From contig CM072519.1 of the NCBI GenBank assembly GCA_036898135.1, positions 71,310,361-71,374,360 of the forward strand: 64,000 nt of DNA, given 5' to 3'. Below, in pieces: positions 21,945 through 32,800 of the stretch. The position numbers and the translations under genes are program-made. Position 1 is the first letter of the stretch. Every line of letters begins with the position of its first letter. Below the pieces are notes generated by a model, which was not told where the DNA came from, made no database searches, and saw nothing but the letters and a program-made list of their open reading frames with translations. Source of the DNA: Oncomelania hupensis (Eukaryota; Mollusca; Gastropoda; Littorinimorpha; Pomatiopsidae).

Positions 21945-22324
21945 ATTTAAAAAAAGAACGTCATGCCATTAAAACGTATTTCCAGACATTCACACACAGC
22001 CCCCTAATAGGCATTTTCAAAAGTGTTCATGTTTGGGGTGGTGTTGTGACTGGGCTTTACCCTAACAAAGTGAAAGGAACACAAAAATATGGTGTACAAA
22101 ATGGCCACGCACAATGACGGTCCAGTTAATCTTGAGAAAAGGCAAAAAGTGTGTTTTTAGCAAAACAGTAGAATCAGGGTGGAGAACAACTGAATCAAGA
22201 AATCTCTTAAATCTAGCCGGGGCCCAGGGGCCACCTTAGGCCCCGGTGGGGTCCAGGGGTCAAGCCCCGGTAGGATGTCCATCGGGGCGAAGCCCTCTAT
22301 AAGAAAATGAATGTATGCAATTTT

Positions 22325-22564
22325 CAGAGCTGCCAACCACTACGGAACGTCCGTAGTTTCTCCGGAAAATGTTCTTTAATTCCGCAACTACGCCATTTCA
22401 AGAAATACTACGGAAGAAAAATTTCAAAGCATACCTATTTTTTTACAAGTATCGAAACAAAGCCGCGAGAGACGTAGGCCTACTAGGCTTTCGTCAATAT
22501 CATAGACTTTCGTATAGCGCTTTGCGTGTGCGCTATTTTTAGCTCGGCAGCCACTGCGCTGTAG

Positions 22565-22595
<31 letters not shown>

Positions 22596-23084
22596 CCACA
22601 GTCAAGTCCTGTGATCCCCGTGTTTCCTTCAGGCGATTACACGCAAGGACTCGCGATTAATCGCGATTCCTCGCCGCGTATGGTGTTTCCTCGCGCACTT
22701 ATTAAATGCCTGTGAACCTATAACTGACAATGTTGTTGTTTTTTTTAATATAAATAGCAGCTTTAACAATTTGGTTTTAAACCAATGCAGTATCCATGCC
22801 ATTAGTACATGTAGTGAGCCATTGGGTTAGCTTTTCCGAACAAAATGTTAAAACTGTTGTTTTTTTTCAGGAACATTTCTATCATTTTAAAAATAAATAT
22901 TTGAAAGTTAATGCTTTTTGTGTTGGTGTTTGGTTTTTATTTAAGCTAATATCAACATTTTAAATAATGCTCATTTTATCATGTGAAAATTCTTGTTCGT
23001 ACATTTGCTACTGAAATTGAGCTGAAACTACGGATATTTTTCTTTGTTTGCTACTGAAATTTTTTTTAGGGGTTGGCAGCTCTG
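22325..23084 (+). mobile_element. hAT-like element, internally deleted, 6-bp duplication
   Basis: 760 bp with termini CAGAGCTGCCAACC at both ends in inverted orientation, flanked by aatttt (22319-22324 and 23085-23090). Long stretches match the 39631-40557 element in reverse complement, including the (GA)n tract near 22570. Here the transposase C-terminal coding segment found in the other copy is missing, so this is a deletion derivative. Confidence 0.8.
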
Positions 23085-23571
23085 AATTTTGAAATTAATT
23101 TAAGGCCTCTCCTGAAAGCAAAAAGCACAAAATAAACATGAATAGAAACAACAACAAAAAGATAACGTTTTTGTGCACATGCCTTTCAAAAAAGACTAAA
23201 AATAAAACTCAATATTTTTTTCTCGGAAATGCAAATGCCTTTCGCGGATCCGAGGAAAATTCTCCACCCTGTAGAACTGAGAGCTACAACAGGACTGTTA
23301 CTGAAGGAAGGCCCATGATTTGAAGTACCTGTATGCCAAAACTCCACAAAATCAAACATTGAGTAAAAATATAGTTAGCAACAGACTCCAAAGACCTTTG
23401 CTGTAACTTGTAAGGCAAATATGATAATGTTGCTAGAAGTTTGGTCAAAATCTGTTCAGTCGTTTTTGAAATACAGCTTCCAACAGACCGACGACTAACA
23501 TTTGGCTCACTCAGACTCCTATTTCAAAGTATTTTCAGCCAAGTCTTGATATATATTGTATGCTGCATATG
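23085..23571. other. no recognisable gene
   Basis: AT-rich spacer between two hAT-like elements. No coding sequence or structured repeat is seen. Confidence 0.4.
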
Positions 23572-24918
23572 CAGAGGTGCCAACCCCTTATACGATTTTG
23601 CAGTAAGATTTTGTAAATTTGTCAGTAAAATCCAAAATTTGTCAGTAAGATTTTTTTTTCACACGCTCAAGAACACGCAATGTTTCGCCAATATTTTTTT
23701 GTTCTCAAAATAAAAGTGAATATTCAAAAAATAAAGAAAGTAAAAACTCACTAATAGTATATACAAAATATATACACATATATATAGCTGCAAAAGGGAT
23801 TACTGTTGGGACATCTTAGTTACAGACTTGCAGGTCCGCAACAAGTCGTCAGACAGCTAAGTCTGGTGGCAAGGATCAGAATTGCCAGACTTCAGAACCA
23901 TGAGGGCACTTAAAGTGCTAGGCTGCATATAGTTCCTCTAAAGTCAGTCTTGTTTTTCCTCACCATGGAAAAAATGCGCTCACAAGCACAGTTAGACACT
24001 GGAATCAGCAGGATTCTGTTACACTCCTTCGATGGTGGTGTTTTTCTATCAGTAGTTGGTGGTGTTTTTCTATCAGTAGTTGGTTCAGCCCCAATGCTGA
24101 AGTACTGATGAGTGTAGCTCAGATTCGTTTATCCACGCAACCCGTCCAATCAGCATACAAGTCACAGAGTCGACGTATGAAGTTTTCCACTTTTATTCAG
24201 CGCACATCAACAACTGCATACAATCGCTTTTTCCACTCTCAACTTTTTACTTTCAACTCAACTCTCAACAACTATCAACAACAACTATTTTGAAACAGTG
24301 CAGCACTTATATAGTCTCTACATACTCGGGAACAATTTAGAACACGGTAGAATGACGCACTACAACCAATCAAATAAAACTTCGTCATCACTGACTTACG
24401 TCATACCACATTATTTTCCGTCCCAGAATGTTCTCAAATATCCCGAAACTTCGATCGATAGTAAACGAGCAGATCTAGAGTATTCTCCAATAATATCGAC
24501 TAACAAAAATTACCAACGCTACACAAAGCTGCTTCTAACAACAACGCAAACTCAAATCAAAGGTAAATACACTCTATTATTGAATACTTTGCAAAACGAA
24601 ACGATTAGATCTATCGCGCGCGCTTCAGACATACCATCCTTCGCGTTTCAACGTAACAGATTCCATGCATGACCCTGGCTAGGTCCTTGAATTTGAGACT
24701 TCCATTGTGGTCTGTCAGTCTTAAAATCACCTGCCAGTGTTCCTATACTACTAGCCTTGTGTAACTTAACCCAGTTTTCACAAAATTTTTGCGTCAATGC
24801 GGTGTTCGCTAACCGTACAATTTGTATAACTTCTTCGCCGGGAAATTTTCAGTTTGACCGTAAGATATACATTTTACCGTAAGATCTAACGGCGAAATCG
24901 TAAGGGTTGGCACCTCTG
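23572..24918 (-). mobile_element. hAT-like transposon relic, 6-bp duplication
   Basis: Inverted termini CAGAGGTGCCAACCC flanked by catatg (23566-23571 and 24919-24924). On the minus strand about 24030-23930 encodes IPVSNCACERIFSMVRKNKT, the hAT C-terminal dimerisation motif, then a stop. The TIR and motif are close to the 39631-40557 element ([33 protein letters not shown]), so both belong to one group. The middle (about 24105-24670) is an unrelated insert. Confidence 0.75.
24105..24670. mobile_element. unclassified ~560-bp insert inside hAT relic
   Basis: Non-coding and different in composition from the surrounding element. It has a TATA-like ttatatag at about 24307 and runs from near tgtagctcag to near gattcca, like the TG...CA ends of a solo LTR. 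I could not find a convincing target duplication, so the class is open. Confidence 0.3.
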
Positions 24919-25195
24919 CATATGGTTTGTCAAACTGCAGTGCAATGTCAGCTGTGATTCCGTACTGTTGAATAAAACTTTTCAATGAAATCAAGACATA
25001 CATTTATTTTTGGCTGAAATAAGGCCATGCGAGATACATCCGGCCCATTGTTAGTAGTTCTCTGCTGGCAGTCATGTCTAGTAATAAAAGGTCTGCGGTA
25101 ATACCAAGCGGTGTAACATATTGTGTGTGTGGTTGAAAGCATGTGGTCTTATGTGCGTGCTTTGACACACATCACTGAAATGTACATACACAAGG

Positions 25196-25462
25196 ACAAT
25201 ATGAAGGACTTATGAATGAACATTGAGGTTTAACATCTACACCCACCACCATTGGCGATATGGCAGACGGGGATAACCATCCCAGGGAAAGAGGGGTAGG
25301 GACCTGAATCAACACTGAACCACCAAAGCAATCATACTGCTAAAATGGACAGTGAAAATGGCCACATTTTATATCGCCCACCACGGGATTCGAACCTGGA
25401 TCATCGGTGTGCAGGCGAACGCTCTACCAGTTAAAGATTACATAAATTATAACCAATGGGAG
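25196..25462 (-). mobile_element. tRNA-derived SINE, family B
   Basis: On the minus strand it starts with an A box (taactggtagagcgttcgcc, about 25438-25415) and a B box (ggttcgaatcc, near 25398), followed by an unrelated body and a tail ending in attcattcataag at about 25205. The tRNA-like part lacks a foldable acceptor stem, and the fused body marks it as a SINE rather than a tRNA gene. Confidence 0.75.
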
Positions 25463-25786
25463 AGGGAGAGGGGGCATGGTTTTTATTTCATTTTAGAGAA
25501 TCTACTTTTTATATGCGACATCAGTTCATGTGCACATTGCAATGCAATGGTCATCAACTCTGTAGACCATTGGTAAGACGGAGGTTTTCCAAAGCTCAGT
25601 TATTGGGTATATTAGGTTACATGACTATCACATCTAAAATAGTTGTATATTGTCCAAAACAAACATTTTGAATCAAAGCATTGGACAAAAGTAAAACTCT
25701 GATCAGGGCTTCCTTTGAATGTCATTGCACCACAGCTAATTCAAAAGCACACTCATTCAAAAGATTCCTTAAATCCTAGTATAGGG

Positions 25787-25787
<1 letters not shown>

Positions 25788-25844
<57 letters not shown>
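25788..25844. repeat. (TA)n microsatellite
   Basis: About 28 TA units with no interruption until gtatat. Confidence 0.95.
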
Positions 25845-25850
<6 letters not shown>

Positions 25851-25926
25851 GAAGACGATTGTGGGACCAAAGAGTTTTGTAAGTTAATGCATCATATCAT
25901 ATTAATGTTAATAATAGCACATTCAA

Positions 25927-26163
25927 CGAAGGGGTGTCGGATAGCGCAGTGGTTGGAGCAATCGCTAATGTGTTGCAAGTTAAGCACCGTCCAGTGCGGT
26001 TAGCAGTTGGATGGGTGACCGCAAAACGTGAAGCGACAAATAACAACGCCCCCAGTTGACTCAACTGTGACTGAGTACCTACTCTGTTAAGGGTGGGGAA
26101 GGTAAAGCAGCGAGGGAGAGAGATGGGCATCACCCTCATTACGCTGGTCCAAGATAAGTGTGA
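25927..26163 (+). mobile_element. 5S rRNA-derived SINE, 5' part
   Basis: 25976-26022 matches the 5S rRNA internal promoter: an A-box-like aagttaagcaccgtc, then ggttagcagttggatgggtg and accgc (the C box). Upstream, ggatagcgcagtggttggagc resembles a tRNA A box, so the head may be a 5S/tRNA chimera. The SINE is cut at 26163 by the hAT insertion and continues at 28043. It is not a functional 5S gene: the outer helices are absent. Confidence 0.8.
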
Positions 26164-28036
26164 CAGGGTTCGTACTGAATCAACAAAACAAAATTCCCAA
26201 CCTTTTCCCAACCCATGAGTAAAATTTCCCAACCATAGTCGGCATATAATAAAGATCAGATAAAACAAATTAATTTAAAAAAAAAAACGCTTTAGGAAAT
26301 TTTTTTTTTATTTGCAGTAAGCTTAAAATACACCAAACTTTTACTTAATGAGTTAATCCAAAACGTTCAAACAAATTTTTAAAAAATGTATAAAAATGTC
26401 TAGTTTTATATACTGTAAGCTTAAAATTTACAAGATCACAATCACAATGAAAGTCATGGTTATATTAGATAGAAACTTTCACTTAATCCAAAACATTATT
26501 GATTTAAAAAAATCTTTTTAAAAAAGCTTAAGAAAAATGTCTTGTGTTATTTGCAGTAAGCTTAAAATTATAAAAACAATTTACATAGTCAACATCATAC
26601 TCATCACAGACATTGTAGGAGAGCCTGGCTCTTTTGCGCTATGTCTTTATTTACACTGGCTATTTCAGCCTTCTTTTTAGTTGCCCTTCGTCTCAGGGCA
26701 TTAGATTGAGAGAGCAGAGATAGAGCACTAAGTCGTTCCGCTTCATCAGCCTAGCTGCAGCCTCCAAACTAGTGATGTCCTCTTGAAGGCGCTGTCTCTT
26801 AGCCTTAAGCATATCCACCTCCTCAGTCGCAGCCTTTCTTTTTTGTGCTCTCATCTCTGTGGCATGTTTCTCCCTCTCGTCCTCCAGATAGGCATGGTAC
26901 TTACTCCTAGATGAAGATGCATATACCAGCATCTCTTTAGTTACTGCAACTTTGTCAGGGCCACCAGCTCTTCTTATTTTATCTAACACCAGCCGCCTGG
27001 CAACTAGATTAATTTTCTTTAGGTTCTCCACCATGGTCATCTTGTTAATGCTGAACCCCCTCTCTACTGTCGCCTGGCCATGGCTGAGGATCAGCAGCTG
27101 CTGGACTACATCCCAGAGAAGAGAGAACTCCTTTCGACCAGCCAGATGTTTGAAAAACAGTTCATCTACTCGGTCATTGCTTGGGTCGAAGTTTTGAAAC
27201 TGTAGTATGCTGTTTTCTGACAACACACTTTCACGAAATCGCCTGAACTGGGACTTGATTTGATCGCAGTTGACTTCTTTTACTCTTCCAGCATCACAGA
27301 GAATTCTTAGTGACAGCTCCAGTTGTTTCAAATTCAGACAAGCCTTCTTCTGACAGAAGCAGCTTAGGACTCATCCATGCTAAATTTCTAACAATTTGAT
27401 ATTTAATTGGGGCTTTGTCCATGATCTTTTTAACTATAGCCAGGAGAAAATCACGGCATTCCATCTTAAAAGTTTGACAAGCCTTTTCTGTTGCCCCATT
27501 CTTGATGGTGGTTTTTGAGCATGTAATTGTAAATGAGACATTAAAGATTCCGAGAGAATAAGAAAGAAAATATTTAATAGCTTTGAATTTAAGAAAGTAA
27601 ATAAAATATTTTAAAAATTTAAAAAAATATTAAAATCTTTAAAGGTCTTTAGGAAGATAACTGTGAAAAAAACAATCTGCCAGAAAAGGGAGGTAATTCA
27701 AAAACCGTTCCCTAAAAAAATAAGATTTCTTATGGATTTGGATAGAAAATTACGTTTTTCTTTATGCAAAATTTTATGGTCAGTGCATGTGTTTGACATG
27801 TATGAAAAAACCAAAATCCCTTGTTACCAAGTTTTGATATGATGATGATGTTCATTGTTGTCAGGGTGGCGACCGTCCTTAACGCTGATGCAATAGGACG
27901 TTAAGCATCGTTTTCCACACAGCCAAAACGAATTTTCCCAAACTTTCCCAACCTGATGCCATTTTTCCCAGACTTTCCCAACTGGGAAAAGGGTACCTCA
28001 GTTTTCCCAAACTTTCCCAACCGCGTACGAACCCTG
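26164..28036 (-). mobile_element. hAT-like transposon, N-terminally deleted, inside a SINE
   Basis: 1873 bp with inverted termini CAGGGTTCGTAC and a target duplication gtgtga (26158-26163, 28037-28042). Subterminal ttcccaa motifs recur at both ends (26200-26230 and 27945-28020), candidate transposase-binding sites. Minus-strand ORF 27331-26693 (212 codons) ends the transposase: LILSHGQATVERGFSINKMT is the hAT dimerisation block, followed by a lysine/glutamate-rich coiled-coil tail. The DDE core and zinc finger are missing, so the element would need a helper. Confidence 0.85.
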
Positions 28037-28042
28037 GTGTGA

Positions 28043-28100
28043 TCTCCAACATCACGCTCCCCTACGGTTACAAGGCTATGGGACTACCTATACCTTTTAC
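28043..28100 (+). mobile_element. 5S rRNA-derived SINE, 3' part
   Basis: Continuation of the SINE at 25927 after the hAT insertion. It starts after one copy of gtgtga and carries ctccaacatcacgctcccct and following. The 3' end is not marked by a clear repeat, so the right border is approximate. Confidence 0.5.
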
Positions 28101-28241
28101 CAACGAAGCTATTGCACCAAACAACAAAAGTTTCGCCCAAGTTAAAGTACAATAACTGATCACATTCAGACCCCTTTCACTCCAACAGAAACAAGTAAAA
28201 CACATGTTCCAGTTTTTTTAGGCCACAAGAAAAGTGCAGAT

Positions 28242-28247
28242 TTTATT
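28242..28247 (-). terminator. RPL13: poly(A) signal of RPL13
   Basis: AATAAA on the minus strand 18 bp after the RPL13 stop codon, giving the very short 3' UTR usual for ribosomal protein mRNAs. Confidence 0.8.
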
Positions 28248-28265
28248 GACTAATTGTGGAACATT

Positions 28266-29831
28266 CTACTTGTCCTTCTCCTCGTTTTCTTTCCTCTTCT
28301 TCTCGCGCTTGCCAAACAATTTCTGGTTGATGCGGGCCTGACGCAGGACAACGAAAGCCTTGAACTTCTTCTCCTCATCAGTGATGGCACGGGCCTTCTC
28401 ACGACGCACCTGCTGCCTGATGGGCATGACGTTCTTCGTCTGCAGCTGAGTGGCCATCTTGATCTCCTCAGCCTGCGCAAAAAATAATACATTATACATC
28501 ATTGAAATATATAAATACAACCAGCATTCTTACAAATCTTCATTTTGGATTTGAAGGGATGGCAAGGTGACTACATAGAAACGCTGTGCTGCATGATAAT
28601 AAAAACTGAATCCAATGTTATTTAAAACCTGTCCACATTTTTTATTCATAGAGTTTCTTGGGGTCACAATTTTATAGCAACAACTGATAAATTGCTACTG
28701 AACTTTCAAGCACAAATGTGAGAAATTGTGCACATTATCTGTCACATAGATGCACTATGAATAGAAAGCAAAGGAGAAGTTGATGGTGAGGCACAAACAG
28801 TAAAAAGTTAAATCCACATCACTGTTTATGCCAGCATGTTTAACTGGCCAGCTCCACTGAAGGCCCAGCATTAGTTTGATCGCGCTTTGTTGTATCCTTT
28901 GTGTACCATTGTTAATTAGTGCTTTTCCAGCTCAAGCCAAGGATCCAACTTTAGCTGCCCACATCCTGACTCGGTGGCATTAAATTCCCAATAGTCCATT
29001 ACGCTTACACAAAATCAAACTCAACTGACAGCTTGGTTCCACTAACAAATCTAAACAGCACAAAGCTTAATAATATTGTGCATTGACTAAAGCAAACTAC
29101 TTTCACCGGTGACAAGATGATTGCTACATGGAACATCTGACAGCAAACGAAAACACCATCACCCAGATTTCATGTACACTTGCAAAGACTATCAACTGTG
29201 AAAATGGGGGTAATGGTACTGGACTGGGGGTAATGGTACTGGACTGGGGGTAATGGTACTGGACTGGGGGTAATGGTACTGGACTGGGGGCAATGGTACT
29301 GGACGCATTAACGGTACTGGACGTAGTCGATATAAAATTTCACAAATAAAAAATTTGATTTTCTTTCCGTCTTCCAATAGCGATCTCCTTGCCTTTTCAC
29401 CCCCTGTTTGAGTGATAGATGTGTATTTGTTGTGTGTGTATGTGAGGGTGGATGAGACAGCTGAGCTTGTATGATGGATTTGGGGAAAGGCGTGTATATA
29501 GCACCCAGTATTATTATTATTAAATAATTCGCTTGATAGGCCTGTGAACTGTAAGCTTTGCATACTCCCAGGGTTCATACAGAGTTACGAGTAAAGATTC
29601 CCACAACTTTTGCATTATCAAATTATCTTTTTTAGTTTCAGGTGAACCGCTCAATACACACCCACACTATTCTACAAATACTTCAAGGACATTCATTAAA
29701 TTGTTTGTCGTTAGTTTTACCTGTTAATTTCATCTGTCTTTCTTCCATTTTCCTGACTTTCTCATAGCATCTGATTTGGTCAAAAATACACCCCCCACCC
29801 CCCCCCCCCCCCCACCCCCCAAAAAAAAGAA

Positions 29832-29862
<31 letters not shown>

Positions 29863-32800
29863 GGCAAAGCCCATATGACTCTCAAGGTCCTTATGGAACT
29901 CCCAATACTTAACTTGGAAATTAGTACCCCCTCCCCAATGAAATGGCAACACAAAATATGATTTTTGATCTTTCGATGCTCTTGACATTGACATGTGGCT
30001 CCAAATACACTCATGTATTATCAAATAAAGTACAGCAAGAGTTGTGCACAAAAAAACGCAAACCACAGTGACCTTGGGATGACCTTAATCTTCCGAGACA
30101 TTAACCCCTTAACCGCCCAACCCCGAACTTCGTTCGGGATGATTTTCTGCCTCCTTTGTGCCCAAGGGCGAACGCCGTCCGGGGGTTATTTATCGGCATT
30201 TTGTTGTCACCCAAGAAGGGAGGTAACCGCAGTAACCTTTGGCAGAGCAGTTAGACACCTCCAACCAACGGTTTCTTCCCTTTGACCGTTGTAAATTGGA
30301 AGAAATAAAATTTGTATAGGTTTCGAAACTTCGAAAATTTTCTGTGTTCAGTCGTCAAACACAAAATGGCAGACGGTGCACGACGTGGTACTACAAGGTC
30401 TGTTAGACGGTATTCAGCTCTTGAAGTGCTTCAGGAGATCCTAAACGATCAAGACAGTGATGATGACGACTTTAGAGATGGAAGTGATAGTGAAGCAGAT
30501 GAGGAAGAAACTGATTTCAACCAGCACCACCCTCTTTTGTCGGAGGTAGGGGTTGATGATGAGAATGATGCCAACTATGAACCAAGTGTCTCTGACGCTG
30601 TCAGTGATCAGTCGGAGACTGATGGCAGTGATGGTGAAGCAGAACCAATGCCTGGCCCATCAACTTCATGTCCAGTGGTCACAGGTCGCGGCAGGGGTCG
30701 AGGAAGGGGTGTGGGGAGAGGACAACGAGGAAGAGGTAGTGCGAGAGGGCGTGGCAGTGGCCGTGCCCGAGCAACTCCAAGACAGCGCCAGGAAGATATT
30801 ATAAGAAATTGGACAGATGCTGATGCAACTAAACCAAACGAAGACATCCACTTTGAAGGCAATGCAGGTATGAAGTGCAATGTTGACAATTTTGAACCAG
30901 TAGACTGGATGCAGCTGTTTTTTGATGACGACCTCATCAACCACCTTGTCTTCCAAACAAACCTTTATGCTGACCAGTACCTTGAGAGCCACCCAGATCT
31001 TTCTACATTTTCTCGAGCACAAACGTGGGAGAAGACAAACCCTGTGGAAATGAAAAAGTTTCTGGCCCTACTTCTTTTGATGGGCATTGTGAAACTGCCA
31101 TCAATTGAAATGTACTGGACCAAGAAAGTTCTGTACCGCATTCCTGTCTTCAGCTTCATCATGACAAGAAATCGATTTCAGGTAAGCATGTTTTTGTTTG
31201 TTTGTTCCTTGTATTATTTTTATTATTTTATTATTTTTAACATTTCCTTATGTATGTGTAAATTTCATTTGTCCATTTTTATAATGGTCATGATGTTTGT
31301 GTGAGGGGAATGGAGGGGGGAGGGGGTGACTGCAGTGTGTATGTCTCTGTGTACACAAAGTTGGTCAGTAAAACCTTGTTTCTGGCAATCTGTTTCAGAT
31401 CATGCTACAGATGCTGCATTTCAATGACAACTCAGCCATGCCAGCTCGAAATGACCCTGCCTATGACCGCCTCTTCAAGGTTAGACCAGTACTTGATCAC
31501 CTCTTCGAAAGATTCCAGGCTGTGTATGAGCCGCGGCAGTCCGTCTGTGTTGATGAGAGCCTTCTTCTGTGGAAGGGGAGGCTCATTTTCAGGCAGTACC
31601 TTCCTGCAAAAAGAGCAAGGTTTGGCATCAAGATATATCTCTGTTGTGAAAGTGACGGCGACAGGAGGGGAAGTGGTGGCTATTGCTACAGGTTCAAGGT
31701 TTATGCCGGCAAAGATGACCCCATCAATGAGGTGACACCAGTGTTGGAAGCTGTAGAAGCCAACAATCCTGAGATGTCTGCAAGTGAAAGAATGGTTCTC
31801 TTTCTTGTGGCTCCACTCTTGAACAAGGGGTATCACGTGTACACAGACAACTGGTACAGCAGTCTCCGGCTGTATCTCTACCTCCTCGAGAAGAAGACAC
31901 TGGCGTGTGGCACCGTCAGAGAAAACCGGGGCATCCCTAAGCAACTGCATGATGTGCGTCTGGACCCTGGTGCATCTGTTGCACTGTGTGGTGATGGTAA
32001 AATTGTGGCAACTAGGTATCAGAGCACCAAGACAGTGCACTTATTGTCCACACTGCATGGTCACACAGAAGAAGTTATCCCAGACCGGAGGCGACGAGGG
32101 ATAAAGAAGAGGCCACAAGCATCCACCGAGTACAACAAAAACATGGGTGGAGTTGATTTACATGATCAGCTTGTCCAGCCCTACGGCTGCTCCCGCAAGT
32201 CAATGAAGTGGACAAAAAAAATCTTCTTTCATTTCCTGCAAGTAGCTGCTTGCAACGCTTTCATCCTGCAGAAGGGAGGTGACAACTCTTGCAAGACAAT
32301 GCTACTGTTCTTGGAGTCGCTCATCTGTTCCTGGCTTTGGCCTGACCAGATCCCAGTTGTGGAGGAGGAGAAGGCTGATGATGAAGTTCGGCTGACTGCC
32401 AGACACTTCATCTTTACCATTCCACCAACACCCATGAAAGATCGACCCACAAGGGCCTGCAAGGTCTGCACGAAGAAGAGGAAGATGAGGCGTGACGTCC
32501 GCTACTACTGTCCGTACTGTCCCTCCAAAGCAGCCTTGTGCTTTCCGCAGTGTTTTGTGGATTATCACACAAAATTCATATATTGGAAATAGTGTGTGGA
32601 CTTTGCCAGCTCTGTGATTTGTGACTTTGTTGTTGTCGAGTCTCTACAGAGCTGTGGAGTATGACTTGTGTTTCTGGACTTCTTACCATGGACAGGTACC
32701 CTTTTTTTCTATGGATAATTTGCATGATTTGATTGCAGTAAAGTTGATTACCAAGCAGAGTATTGAGTGCTTGATGTTTGTCCTTTTGTTACACCAGTTT

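Noticed and set aside
24105..24670. Solo LTR
   Set aside because: TG...CA-like ends are suggestive but no convincing 4-6-bp duplication was found, so it is left unclassified.
25385..25440. tRNA gene on the minus strand
   Set aside because: A and B boxes are present but acceptor and anticodon stems do not fold, and a SINE body follows.
25970..26025. 5S rRNA gene
   Set aside because: Only the internal promoter region matches. The outer stems are missing, and the sequence is fused to a SINE body.
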